From: Thalassotalea fonticola
GTDB taxonomy: Bacteria > Pseudomonadota > Gammaproteobacteria > Enterobacterales > Alteromonadaceae
Assembly: GCF_032911225.1 (NCBI RefSeq)
Contig: NZ_CP136600.1
Coordinates: 3,534,001 to 3,598,000 of the forward strand
Direction of reading: 5' to 3'
DNA: 64,000 bases
Position 1 is the stretch's first letter. Every line of letters begins with the position of its first letter. Positions 8,104-17,172 of this stretch are shown here, in pieces. The translations under genes were made by a program, and so were the position numbers. Below the pieces are notes generated by a model that saw only the letters and a program-made list of their open reading frames with translations, was not told the origin of the DNA and did not search any database.

Positions 8104-8778
8104 TTAAGGTGCAGGGCAAATGATAACTTTCTTGGCTTCAATCAATTGCTGTTTTTTATTGGTGCTAAGGTAACTTACCGTCCCTTCTATAAGGATTTGC
8201 TCTTCAGGTTGAGCTTTACTGGCAAAAAACTCTGCGCTTTTGCCCCAAAGATGAACTAAGCGACTGATCTTTTGACCTTTAAAGTGATGATCGGATTCTA
8301 CAAAGCCTGGCTCATTAATTGTTACGGTAAATTCAGCCAAACTTACGTTGTTTTCAGTGGTTACTAACTTAACTGCAGAGCTTAAAGTCGCATTACAAAT
8401 AAGCTGGTTAATACCGTTGTGGATACCTTTACCAATTAACGACAAAGACTCAATTTGAATGATATCTTTATTACGTTTTTTACTGGTACTCATCGCGCCA
8501 TGTATTAATAGTAACTGGCCTTTGTCAGCATAAAGAAAGTGCTTTTCTACGTCATGACCTTCAAAGTGACAGGTATGATAGCTAGTCCAGTCTTTAAACG
8601 AGTTGGTTCTCTTATCAAACCAAGACTGATTAGTCGCAATTACGAATTCTGCAATAGGCACAACAGGGTTTGCCCGATAACGAATTTCAGGCTTGGCAAC
8701 TAAATTACCGGCCAAAATTACATGACATTGTTGTTGTTTTTCTACCGGTTTATCAATAGGTCTGGTTTTATCTGTCAT
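8104..8778 (-). CDS. divergent tandem OB-fold single-stranded-DNA-binding-like protein
   Basis: A 224-residue protein that seems to hold two SSB/PriB-type OB folds. The first (about residues 17-110) has the SSB-like opening V-I-L-A-G-N-L-V-A-K-P-E-I-R-Y and the F-V-I-A-T-N-Q strand. The second (about 122-216) repeats the pattern in weaker form, with L-A-E-F-T-V-T-I and I-L-I-E-G-T-V-S-Y. It lacks the acidic glycine-rich tail and D-D-I-P-F tip of housekeeping SSB, so it is probably a paralogue with a specialised role. It lies between galR (71 bp upstream) and the TVP38 gene. Function is inferred from fold resemblance only. Confidence 0.6.
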   Translation of the reverse strand: MTDKTRPIDKPVEKQQQCHVILAGNLVAKPEIRYRANPVVPIAEFVIATNQSWFDKRTNSFKDWTSYHTCHFEGHDVEKHFLYADKGQLLLIHGAMSTSKKRNKDIIQIESLSLIGKGIHNGINQLICNATLSSAVKLVTTENNVSLAEFTVTINEPGFVESDHHFKGQKISRLVHLWGKSAEFFASKAQPEEQILIEGTVSYLSTNKKQQLIEAKKVIICPAP

Positions 8779-8849
8779 AACTTGAATTAGGGATTAAAAG
8801 TTAACCGCTATAATAAGAAAAAATTACCTGGATGAACACTAAAATTATA

Positions 8850-9860
8850 TTATTGATCATTTATACTGGTTGATTCACGCTTTGTCAGTGTTGGAATATA
8901 TTTAAAGTCTTTTGTATTGTTGTTTTTGTCATTCTTATTGGCTAAATCAAGGGCTAAATTTGCAGCTTGAATTGCCATTTCTTCAATAGGGTAGTTAAGT
9001 GTGGTAAGCTTAGGTCTTGAATAACGTGATAGTAATACATCATCAAAGCCTATTACTGAAATGTCAGTAGGTACTCTGTAACCATTATCTTCTAACGTTG
9101 AAATGGCACCAATTGCCATTGCATCGTTATAAACAAACAAGGCGGAAAACTTTTTACCTGAGGCTAATAACTTCTGCGTGGTAATTTCACCACCTTGTAA
9201 GTTAGGTTCGCCATATTCAACCAGTTGTTGATCAAGGTTAAAGCCAGCAGCATTTAGCTCACTCTGAAAGCCTTGCAGTCTGAGGCTCGGATCATCAATT
9301 TGATACTTACTGGAAATACAGGCAAAAGTTTGATGCTTTAACGTTAGTAAATGTCGAGCTGCTATTTTGCCGCCTTCTAAATTATCTAACCAAACACAGC
9401 GATGAGCAACTTGTTCAATATATCTGTCGATGAGCACTAACCCTGATACTTTATTTGTTAATGCAATCAGTGCGTCATCAGATAATTTTTTACTATGGAT
9501 CACCATCACATCACAGCGTCTTTCAATAAGTAAATTAATGGCTTGTTGCTCAGATTCTGCCGTAACTAAGCCGGTACTTAATAGCAGTTGCATGTTTTGC
9601 TGGCGAGCAACTTGCTCAACGCCATGGGCAAGAGAAGCAAAAAAAGGGTCGGTTAAGTCAGGAATAACAACACCAACAGTGGTACTTTTCTGTGTCACTA
9701 ATGCACGAGCATTGGCATTAGGTGTATAGCCTAAATCAGCCATTACCTTATTAACATTCTCAATGGTCTTCTTACTGACTTTCGGTCCGTTATTTATAAC
9801 TCTGGATACAGATGCAACTGAAACACCGGCAATTCGAGCGACATCTTTAATGGTGGCCAT
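8850..9860 (-). CDS. galR: LacI-family repressor, GalR-like
   Basis: A 336-residue transcription factor with a LacI-type DNA-binding domain at residues 1-50 ([20 protein letters not shown]) and a periplasmic-binding-protein-like effector domain ([12 protein letters not shown], then [12 protein letters not shown]). It is divergent from galT, and two matching operators lie between the genes, one only 4 bp upstream of its own start. It therefore probably represses the gal operon and itself, with galactose or a derivative as inducer. The start ATG directly precedes the helix-turn-helix, so it is secure. GalR is assigned from position and operator type; a GalS-like name is equally possible. Confidence 0.87.
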   Translation of the reverse strand: MATIKDVARIAGVSVASVSRVINNGPKVSKKTIENVNKVMADLGYTPNANARALVTQKSTTVGVVIPDLTDPFFASLAHGVEQVARQQNMQLLLSTGLVTAESEQQAINLLIERRCDVMVIHSKKLSDDALIALTNKVSGLVLIDRYIEQVAHRCVWLDNLEGGKIAARHLLTLKHQTFACISSKYQIDDPSLRLQGFQSELNAAGFNLDQQLVEYGEPNLQGGEITTQKLLASGKKFSALFVYNDAMAIGAISTLEDNGYRVPTDISVIGFDDVLLSRYSRPKLTTLNYPIEEMAIQAANLALDLANKNDKNNNTKDFKYIPTLTKRESTSINDQ

Positions 9861-9864
9861 TAGG

Positions 9865-9878
9865 GGTAAATGTTTACC
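9865..9878. promoter_or_regulatory. GalR-type operator, galR-proximal
   Basis: GGTAAATGTTTACC has perfect 6-bp arms with a TG centre. It sits in the leader of galR, next to its start codon, consistent with autorepression. Confidence 0.75.
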
Positions 9879-9975
9879 TTCACTGTCTTTTAAACTTAAC
9901 CATAATATATATTATTTGGCATCTGATAGGCAAGTTATAAGTGTTTTAACGAAAATTAATACTTGCATCACAAAA

Positions 9976-9989
9976 GGTAAACGTTTACC
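9976..9989. promoter_or_regulatory. GalR-type operator, galT-proximal
   Basis: GGTAAACGTTTACC is a perfect 14-bp palindrome 37 bp upstream of the galT start. Its centre is 111 bp from the centre of the galR-proximal site, a spacing close to the roughly 113 bp between the two operators of the E. coli gal operon that loop together. Confidence 0.8.
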
Positions 9990-10026
9990 CTTTGGTGCAT
10001 ATGGTATAGCGAGGCATGTAAATATT

Positions 10027-11070
10027 ATGACAAATGAATTTGACCCTACCGAACATCCGCATCGAAGATATAACCCATTAATCGATGAGTGGGTGTTGGT
10101 TTCACCTCATCGGGCAAAGCGCCCTTGGCAAGGGCAAGTAGAAGCCCTTGATGAAGAGCAAAAGCCGGCGTATGACGAAAAATGTTTTCTTTGTGCAGGT
10201 AATATCAGAATAAATGGTGAAGTAAATGCTGACTATAAAGAGACGTTTGTGTTTACTAATGACTTTGCTGCGATTAAACAAGATACCCCAGTTGTTGAAA
10301 GTGATGATCCGCTGTTTAAAATGGCCACTGAACAAGGTGAAAGCCGAGTGATCTGTTTTTCTCCTGATCACAGTAAAACCTTACCGCAGCTGTCAATAAG
10401 CGAAATTTCCAGCGTAGTAGATACTTGGCAAGAACAGTGTGACGAGTTAGGGAAAAGCTACACTTGGGTACAGGTATTTGAAAATAAAGGTAGCATAATG
10501 GGCTGCTCTAACCCTCATCCACATGGGCAAATTTGGGCACAGCAACAATTACCCACTTTGGTGATGAAAAAGCATAAAGCGCAACAAGCTTACTTTGACC
10601 AGTATGGCAGTAACTTGTTGCAAGATTACGTCGCCAAAGAGGTAAAAAACCAAGAAAGAGTTGTGGTAATTAATGATGATTGGTTGGTAGTCGTACCGTA
10701 TTGGGCTGCCTGGCCGTTTGAAACCTTACTTTTACCACGATTCCCAGTAACCCGAATTACCGAACTAAATGCACAGCAGAAATTATCTTTAGCTGACATT
10801 CTCAAACAAATCACGATCAAGTATGACAATTTATTTAATTGTTCTTTTCCTTATTCTATGGGTTGGCATGGCGCTCCTTTTGATGGTGAGAATCACGATT
10901 CCTGGACCTTACACGCTAGCTTTTTCCCGCCGTTACTGCGCTCCGCTACGGTTCGTAAATTTATGGTTGGTTATGAAATGATGGCTGAAGCACAACGCGA
11001 CCTTACAGCAGAGCAAGCTGCACAAAGGTTACGTGACTTATCTAATATTCATTACAAGGAGCAAAACTAA
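10027..11070 (+). CDS. galT: galactose-1-phosphate uridylyltransferase
   Basis: Transfers UMP between UDP-glucose and galactose-1-phosphate in the Leloir pathway. From the ATG at 10027 it is 347 residues, almost the E. coli length. The catalytic H-P-H motif sits in [13 protein letters not shown] with the nucleophile at H166, the E. coli number. The metal-binding C-F-L-C pair is near residue 50. The frame is open back to 9763 but runs through the operators and galR leader, so the extension is rejected; GAGG at 10011-10014 may be the ribosome site. It overlaps galK by one base (TAATG). Cytoplasmic. Confidence 0.95.
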   Translation: MTNEFDPTEHPHRRYNPLIDEWVLVSPHRAKRPWQGQVEALDEEQKPAYDEKCFLCAGNIRINGEVNADYKETFVFTNDFAAIKQDTPVVESDDPLFKMATEQGESRVICFSPDHSKTLPQLSISEISSVVDTWQEQCDELGKSYTWVQVFENKGSIMGCSNPHPHGQIWAQQQLPTLVMKKHKAQQAYFDQYGSNLLQDYVAKEVKNQERVVVINDDWLVVVPYWAAWPFETLLLPRFPVTRITELNAQQKLSLADILKQITIKYDNLFNCSFPYSMGWHGAPFDGENHDSWTLHASFFPPLLRSATVRKFMVGYEMMAEAQRDLTAEQAAQRLRDLSNIHYKEQN

Positions 11071-12227
11071 TGACTCAGCAAAGCCCAGATCAACAGCAGC
11101 TTGCCCAACAGTTATTTAGCCAACAATTTGAAAGAACTGCAGAATTAGTTTGTCATGCCCCGGGCCGGGTGAATTTAATTGGTGATCATACCGATTACAA
11201 TGATGGCTTTGTATTACCAGCCGCGATTAATTATGGCACTACTATTGCCGCATCAAAGCGCGAAGACTCAATAGTTAAAGTGTATGCTCATGATTGTGAC
11301 GAGCAAACCAATGAATTTAACCTGAATGAAGTATTGTTTGATCAGCAGATGATGTGGAGTAACTACGTAAAAGGCACATTACTAGCATTGATGGAAAAAT
11401 ACCCTGATATTAAAGGCGCTAACCTTGTTGTTACGGGGAATGTGCCACAAGGCGCGGGCTTAAGCTCTTCAGCCAGTTTTGAAATTGCCATTTTAAAAAC
11501 CTTTGCCGAGCTTTATCAATTAGATCTAGATGGCATCAGGGCAGCTCTAATGGGGCAAAGGGCCGAAAATGAATTTGTTGGTTGTAATTGTGGCATCATG
11601 GATCAACTTATTTCTGCAATGGGTCAGAAAAGTCATGCCATGCTGTTGGATTGTAAAGACTTGTCGTTTGAAGATGCGCCTATTCCGGATGACTTAGCGT
11701 TGTTCATTGTTAATTCAAATGTAAAACGAGGCCTGGTCGACAGTGCATACAATTTAAGACGCGAGCAATGTGAACAAGTGGCCCAATTCTTTGGTAAATC
11801 GGCGTTACGCGAAGTTACCATGGAGCAGCTTAACGATGCTAAAGAGCAAATTGAACCTGAGTTGTTCAAGCGTGCCCGCCATGTAATTAGTGAAAACGCT
11901 CGAGCAGTTGCTACGCTAACTGCTCTGAAAAATAATGATATTGCCAGCATTAGTGTGGCAATGAAAGAATCTCATAATTCTTTGCGTGATGATTTTGAAG
12001 TGACCACCAAAGAAATGGATGGCCTGGTAGAAATTATTGATGGCGTTGTAGGTGTCAATGGTGGAGTACGAATGACCGGTGGTGGTTTTGGTGGCTGTGT
12101 TGTTGCCCTGGTGCCAAGGGCTTTGGTGACAAAATTAACAGATGTGGTTAATAATGATTATCCACAGCAATTTGGTTTAAAACCAAGCATTTATCTATGT
12201 ACGGCAACGCAAGGCGCATTTAGATAA
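11070..12227 (+). CDS. galK: galactokinase
   Basis: Phosphorylates alpha-D-galactose at C1 with ATP. This 385-residue GHMP kinase has the galactokinase signature PGRVNLIGDHTDYNDG (near residue 30), the ATP-binding loop PQGAGLSSSAS (near 125) and the C-terminal MTGGGFGG motif (near 333). Its start overlaps the galT stop (TAATG), so the two are translationally coupled. Cytoplasmic; probably controlled by GalR through the 9976 operator. Confidence 0.96.
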   Translation: MTQQSPDQQQLAQQLFSQQFERTAELVCHAPGRVNLIGDHTDYNDGFVLPAAINYGTTIAASKREDSIVKVYAHDCDEQTNEFNLNEVLFDQQMMWSNYVKGTLLALMEKYPDIKGANLVVTGNVPQGAGLSSSASFEIAILKTFAELYQLDLDGIRAALMGQRAENEFVGCNCGIMDQLISAMGQKSHAMLLDCKDLSFEDAPIPDDLALFIVNSNVKRGLVDSAYNLRREQCEQVAQFFGKSALREVTMEQLNDAKEQIEPELFKRARHVISENARAVATLTALKNNDIASISVAMKESHNSLRDDFEVTTKEMDGLVEIIDGVVGVNGGVRMTGGGFGGCVVALVPRALVTKLTDVVNNDYPQQFGLKPSIYLCTATQGAFR

Positions 12228-12307
12228 TTACAACAAACGAATAACTCGAGACAACGAAAGTTAGCTAGAAATTACAATTATAATTAAAAGTAAAAGGTGA
12301 ACAAATT

Positions 12308-13882
12308 ATGGATTTTGCAAATAAATTGGGGACGATAGACAGCACAATTTTTATTGTCTATGTCATAGGGCTATTATGCTTGGCCTTGTGGATTTCTCGT
12401 AATGAGAAGAAAGAAGGCGCGAATACCGAAGATTACTTCTTAGCTGGTAAAGCATTGCCATGGTGGGCTATCGGCGCTTCATTAATTGCAGCCAATATTT
12501 CTGCTGAACAAATTATCGGTATGTCAGGCTCTGGCTACGCCATTGGTTTAGCGATTGCTTCTTATGAGTGGATGGCAGCCATTACCTTGATCATAGTCGG
12601 TAAATATATGCTGCCTATTTTCCTGGAAAATAAAATTTTCACCATGCCCCAGTATCTTGAGCAACGCTTTGACAGCAAAGTAAAAACTACGTTGGCAATT
12701 TTTTGGCTAGCGGTATACACCTTTGTTAACTTAACCGCCGTGTTGTGGCTGGGTGGCTTAGCAATTGAAACTGTTGCTGGTGTAGACTGGATGTTTGGTA
12801 TGATATTCTTAGCCGTGTTCTCTGTTGCCTACTCGTTATACGGTGGTCTAAAAGCCGTTGCTTATACCGACATATTCCAAGTTGTGTTATTAGTGTTTGG
12901 TGGACTGTTCTTAAGCTATTTAGCCTTAGATGCTGTATCTGATGGTCAAGGCATATTAGCTGGTTTTGGCGTACTTACTGATAAAATGCCTGAGCATTTT
13001 GACATGATCTTAAGCCCTGAAAATGAACACTATATGAGCTTGCCCGGTATTTCTGTGCTAATTGGTGGCATGTGGATCATGAACTTCAGCTATTGGGGAT
13101 TCAACCAGTACATTATTCAACGCGCACTAGCGGCGAAAGACATTAAAGAAGCACAAAAAGGTATCGCCTTTGCTGCCTACCTTAAACTGTTAATGCCAGT
13201 TATTGTAGTGTTACCTGGTATTGCTGCCGTGGTGTTATATCCTACCTTAACGACACCTGATCAAGCTTACCCATCAATGATGGCGTTAATGCCAGTTGGT
13301 ATTAAAGGGCTAGTATTTGCTGCATTAGTTGCTGCCATCGTGTCGTCTCTTGCGTCAATGACAAACAGTATCTCAACCATCTTTACCATGGATATTTATT
13401 CACGCTTTAAGCCGAACCAAAGCCAACGCCACTATGTGCATATTGGCCGTATTGCTGCGTTAATTTCTTTATGTATTGCCTTAATCGTGGCTGAGCCATT
13501 ACTGGGCAAGTTTGATCAAGCGTTCCAATACATTCAGGAATTCACTGGGTTCTTTACACCAGGCATCGTAGTGATATTTGTGATGGGCATGTTCTGGAAA
13601 CGTGCTACCTCAATGGGCGCTCTTTCGGCCGCAATTGGCTCGGCTGCATTCTCTTTCATCTTTATGAAATTCTGGCCTGAATTACCGTTTATGGACCGAG
13701 TGGGCTTAGTGTTCTTACTGTGTTTAGCGCTTTGTTACCTAGTCTCTATTATGGGTAAACCGAATACAGAAGATAGCAGTGTGTCTTTAGATACAGTGAG
13801 CTTTGCTACCAACAAGTCATTTAACGTTGCTACCGTTGGTGTAGTACTTATCCTTACCGCTTTGTATGCCACTTGGTGGTAA
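12308..13882 (+). CDS. sodium/galactose symporter (SSS family, vSGLT-like)
   Basis: A 524-residue inner-membrane protein with about 14 hydrophobic helices, typical of sodium:solute symporters. The EDYFLAGKALPWW segment and the first-repeat ASLIAANISAEQIIGMSGSGY closely recall the Vibrio sodium/galactose transporter, and the GLVFAALVAAIVSSLASMTNS segment covers the helix bearing the sodium-site serines. It sits between galK (80 bp) and galE (115 bp), which supports uptake of galactose or glucose. No signal peptide is expected. The sugar specificity rests on context plus resemblance to vSGLT. Confidence 0.88.
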   Translation: MDFANKLGTIDSTIFIVYVIGLLCLALWISRNEKKEGANTEDYFLAGKALPWWAIGASLIAANISAEQIIGMSGSGYAIGLAIASYEWMAAITLIIVGKYMLPIFLENKIFTMPQYLEQRFDSKVKTTLAIFWLAVYTFVNLTAVLWLGGLAIETVAGVDWMFGMIFLAVFSVAYSLYGGLKAVAYTDIFQVVLLVFGGLFLSYLALDAVSDGQGILAGFGVLTDKMPEHFDMILSPENEHYMSLPGISVLIGGMWIMNFSYWGFNQYIIQRALAAKDIKEAQKGIAFAAYLKLLMPVIVVLPGIAAVVLYPTLTTPDQAYPSMMALMPVGIKGLVFAALVAAIVSSLASMTNSISTIFTMDIYSRFKPNQSQRHYVHIGRIAALISLCIALIVAEPLLGKFDQAFQYIQEFTGFFTPGIVVIFVMGMFWKRATSMGALSAAIGSAAFSFIFMKFWPELPFMDRVGLVFLLCLALCYLVSIMGKPNTEDSSVSLDTVSFATNKSFNVATVGVVLILTALYATWW

Positions 13883-13997
13883 ATAGTCAGCTGAGTTTGA
13901 GGTAAGCAGCAAGGCTACTTTCAAAATCAGCTTATATACGTAATTTAAGTAAGGTCAATTGGTTATCGATTGGCCTTACATTTTTAAAGGTAACAAC

Positions 13998-15023
13998 ATG
14001 CAAGTATTAGTCACTGGTGGCGCCGGATATATCGGCTCGCATACGGTTTTATCATTATTAACTCACAACTACGATGTGGTCGTGTATGACAATTTATCTA
14101 ACTCAAGTGTTGAGTCAATTGCCAGAGTGGAAAAGCTGACCGGCAAGTCAGTAAGTTTTGTTGAAGGTGATATTTGTGACAAAGCAAAGTTAAGTGACGT
14201 ATTTGAGCAGTTTAACATTGATGCGGTTATTCACTTTGCTGCACTAAAAGCCGTAGGTGAATCGGCGCAAATACCACTAAGTTATTATCAAAATAATGTG
14301 CATGGTTCGGTGTGTTTGCTTGAAGTGATGCAACAGTACAATGTTCATAATTTCATTTTTAGCTCGTCAGCCACCGTTTATGGTGAAGAGAATGACGTAC
14401 CTTATGTTGAAACAATGAAGTTAGGCACGCCATCAAGCCCATATGGCGCAAGTAAAGTGATGGTTGAGCGGGTGTTGGCTGACTTTGCGTTGTCAGATAC
14501 AAATTTTAGAGGTGTATCATTACGCTACTTTAACCCTATTGGTGCCCATGAAAGTGGCGACATTGGTGAAGACCCCAAAGGTATTCCCAATAATTTATTG
14601 CCTTATGTAGCGCAGGTTGCTGTTGGCAAACGCGATAAGCTCAGCATCTTTGGCGATGATTATCCTACCGCTGATGGCAGCTGCGAACGCGATTATTTGC
14701 ACGTTATGGATTTAGCGCAAGGACATGTTGCAGCACTAGATTGGCTAAATAGCAATAATGAATTTCGCGGTGTTGAAGCATTTAACCTGGGCACAGGTAA
14801 TGGTGTTTCGGTGTTTGCCATTGTAAAAGCATTTGAACAGGCAATTAATAACTCCATAGCATTTGAAGTTTCGCCACGAAGAGCCGGCGATCTCCCCGCT
14901 TTTTGGGCTAACGCTACAAAAGCCAATAACGAACTTAACTGGCAAGCAAGCCGAAGTTTAGAGCAAATGATGAGCGACACCTGGCGCTGGCAATTAAACA
15001 ACCCCGATGGGTATCAAGCTTAA
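13998..15023 (+). CDS. galE: UDP-glucose 4-epimerase
   Basis: Interconverts UDP-galactose and UDP-glucose with tightly bound NAD, closing the Leloir cycle. From the ATG at 13998 it has 341 residues: N-terminal Rossmann motif VTGGAGYIGSH, substrate segment SSSATVYG, and the catalytic Y149-x-x-x-K153 pair in SPYGASK, numbered as in E. coli. The frame opens earlier (13959), but AAAGGTAACA just before 13998 is a good ribosome site and the Rossmann fold begins there. It overlaps galM by one base (TAATG). Confidence 0.95.
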   Translation: MQVLVTGGAGYIGSHTVLSLLTHNYDVVVYDNLSNSSVESIARVEKLTGKSVSFVEGDICDKAKLSDVFEQFNIDAVIHFAALKAVGESAQIPLSYYQNNVHGSVCLLEVMQQYNVHNFIFSSSATVYGEENDVPYVETMKLGTPSSPYGASKVMVERVLADFALSDTNFRGVSLRYFNPIGAHESGDIGEDPKGIPNNLLPYVAQVAVGKRDKLSIFGDDYPTADGSCERDYLHVMDLAQGHVAALDWLNSNNEFRGVEAFNLGTGNGVSVFAIVKAFEQAINNSIAFEVSPRRAGDLPAFWANATKANNELNWQASRSLEQMMSDTWRWQLNNPDGYQA

Positions 15024-16018
15024 TGGCTAATGTGATGGCAGCATTGAACACTGTGACACTTGCCAATGATAATGGCATGACGGTTGAAATCATTAATTTC
15101 GGCGCACGGATAAAATCAATTAAATTTCCGGTTAATTGCAAGCCAACGGAAATGACTTTAGGCTACTCAACGGCCCTCGAGTATTTAACCGATGAGTTTT
15201 ATCTAGGGGCTACGTGTGGGCGAGTGTGCAATCGCATTGCTGAGGGAAAGTTTGAACTCAATGATCGTGAATATCAGTTGTCATTAAATGATGGCAAAAA
15301 CTGTTTGCATGGCGGTGACAAAAACTTCTCTGTTCGTTATTGGCAAATAGACAGCCAATCTCAGAGTCGTTCAAAGGTTACTTTATCGCTTATTTCCAAA
15401 GATGGTGATCAAGGTTTCCCTGGTACGTTAAAGGTATCGGTTACCTATACATTAAGCAGCGATAATAAACTAAGCATAAAATACCTGGCCAATACAGATG
15501 CAGCCACGCCAATTAATTTAACCAATCATGCTTACTTTAATTTAGGCGAAGAAAACTGCGAGTCTTTAAACTTACAAATTATGTCTTCGGCCTATCTTGA
15601 ATCGGACAGTGCTAATCTTGCTACGGGCAACCTATTACCTGTAGCAGGCACTGATTATGACTTTAATGAGCCGACTCCAGTTGGCAAGCGGCAGAGTAAT
15701 AGCCGGGATAAATCATTGCAAGAGAAGCACGGGTTTGATCATTGTTTTGTTTTAAATGATGGGGCATTTGAACAGCCAAAAGCGGTGTTAACATCATTAA
15801 AAAACCGAGTAAGGATGTCGGTATATACTGATCAGGCGGCTATTCAGCTATACACCGGCTTCTACTTAACCGGGCAATTTAATTCATATCAAGGGCTGTG
15901 TTTAGAAGCGCAAAACTATACTGACGCGATTAATATTAAGCATTTTCCAAATAGTGTTTTAAACCCCAATGATCAATATCAGTGTGAAATAGTCTTTGCT
16001 TTTCAGTCAATTGATTAA
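15023..16018 (+). CDS. galM: aldose 1-epimerase (galactose mutarotase)
   Basis: Equilibrates alpha and beta anomers so that beta-galactose released by beta-galactosidases can be used by galactokinase. This 331-residue beta-sandwich protein has the catalytic histidine in LTNHAYFNLG (about residue 173) and the general-base glutamate in LCLEAQNYTDAIN (about 295). FDHCF near residue 235 is also family-typical. No signal peptide is visible, so it acts in the cytoplasm. It is the last gene of the gal operon and is translationally coupled to galE. Confidence 0.93.
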   Translation: MANVMAALNTVTLANDNGMTVEIINFGARIKSIKFPVNCKPTEMTLGYSTALEYLTDEFYLGATCGRVCNRIAEGKFELNDREYQLSLNDGKNCLHGGDKNFSVRYWQIDSQSQSRSKVTLSLISKDGDQGFPGTLKVSVTYTLSSDNKLSIKYLANTDAATPINLTNHAYFNLGEENCESLNLQIMSSAYLESDSANLATGNLLPVAGTDYDFNEPTPVGKRQSNSRDKSLQEKHGFDHCFVLNDGAFEQPKAVLTSLKNRVRMSVYTDQAAIQLYTGFYLTGQFNSYQGLCLEAQNYTDAINIKHFPNSVLNPNDQYQCEIVFAFQSID

Positions 16019-16068
16019 GCTTTGTGAGTTAATTAAAAAAGTTTGATGCTGATATTTATCGTCTAGAA

Positions 16069-16302
16069 CTAATCAGCTGCTTGCATCTCAGCTAATTTAA
16101 TTGTTGCCAGTTTCGACAATTCATTAAGCAGTTGCCCATCATTTTTATAATAGGCGATTAAATCGTTTTTCATCGATTGTGCCCAAAACAATTGGATGTG
16201 ATTAACCACTTTATCTACGGCTTGCTCAGCGGATAGATGTAAACCAATATTGTCTGAAATTTGGTTGCTCATTTTTATTATACTAGTTAGTTTGGCGCTC
16301 AT
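16069..16302 (-). CDS. fdsD: formate dehydrogenase delta subunit (FdsD)
   Basis: A 77-residue cytoplasmic protein resembling the small delta subunit of NAD-dependent formate dehydrogenases: the I-K-M-S-N-Q-I-S opening, the AVDKVVNHIQLFW core and a C-terminal helix. In Cupriavidus and Rhodobacter the homologue assists maturation or stability of the molybdenum enzyme. It lies 9 bp after fdhD as the last gene of the operon, the usual place. Identification rests on both sequence pattern and position. Confidence 0.85.
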   Translation of the reverse strand: MSAKLTSIIKMSNQISDNIGLHLSAEQAVDKVVNHIQLFWAQSMKNDLIAYYKNDGQLLNELSKLATIKLAEMQAAD

Positions 16303-16311
16303 AACGGTTCT

Positions 16312-17172
16312 CTAAATTTTGTGATGTTTGCTATTGCTAGCATTCATGTTTGTATACTCGACCAGTCGCTCTGAGCGGGCGAAACCAATTAAATTTAACT
16401 GGTGTTGCAATGCCCATTGTATAGCCTTACTCGTTGCTGCGGAGATACTGACTAAATGATTAATGCCTGCTGCAATTGTTTTATCAACCATTTCATAACT
16501 GGCACGACTGGAAACCAAGACAAATCCTGGTGTAATTTCTTGCTCTGGCAATTCATCTTTTAGCTGGGCTAAATTGCCCATTAGCTTATCCAGCGCATTA
16601 TGTCGGCCAACATCTTCCCTGATCGCAATAATCTCGCCCGTTTGTATTGAACAATAGGCTGCAGCATGAGCCGAACCGGTTTTATTGTTTAATAACTGTT
16701 GTTGAGTAAACTCAGATAGAGCCTGTTGGATCACTTCATTTGGTAATACCGCAGTAGGTGGCAGTGTAGCTCGGGTTTTAATCGTTTGTTCTAAAGATTC
16801 TACGCCACACAAGCCACAGCCACTATTACCCATTAAGCTGCGACGTTTGTGCTTCAATTCACTAAACAATCGAGAGCTGATACTTAGCTGTATTTCAATG
16901 CCATGTTCAGCTTCAATGATCTCGTGCTCTAATATATCAGCAGGCTGGCGAATAATACCTTCTGAGAGACTAAAACCGATAGCAAAATCGAGCAAGTTGC
17001 ACGGTGTTGCCATCATTACCGCATGTGAAATGCCATTATAAACCAGGGCAATGGCTTGCTCTTCAATTACCCAGTCATTATCTGCTTTCACTTGGTTAGC
17101 ATCGATAGTTCTTACCTGCCGACGCACCTGCTTTATGCCATTGCTGAGATTTTGATTGTTACTCATGAGCAT
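16312..17172 (-). CDS. fdhD: formate dehydrogenase accessory sulfurtransferase FdhD
   Basis: Transfers sulfur from IscS to the molybdenum cofactor before insertion into formate dehydrogenase. This 286-residue protein carries the conserved C-G-L-C-G motif near residues 120-124 and the REDVGRHNALDK segment. The start at 17172 lies inside the end of fdsA (14-bp overlap) and is preceded by AAAGG at a suitable distance; a second ATG at 17166 is possible. In the fds nomenclature this is fdsC. Cytoplasmic. Confidence 0.93.
   Translation of the reverse strand: MLMSNNQNLSNGIKQVRRQVRTIDANQVKADNDWVIEEQAIALVYNGISHAVMMATPCNLLDFAIGFSLSEGIIRQPADILEHEIIEAEHGIEIQLSISSRLFSELKHKRRSLMGNSGCGLCGVESLEQTIKTRATLPPTAVLPNEVIQQALSEFTQQQLLNNKTGSAHAAAYCSIQTGEIIAIREDVGRHNALDKLMGNLAQLKDELPEQEITPGFVLVSSRASYEMVDKTIAAGINHLVSISAATSKAIQWALQHQLNLIGFARSERLVEYTNMNASNSKHHKI

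Noticed and set aside
9763..10026. N-terminal extension of galT by 88 codons
   Set aside because: The extension runs through the galR start and both operators, while the shorter protein has the E. coli length and puts the catalytic histidine at 166.
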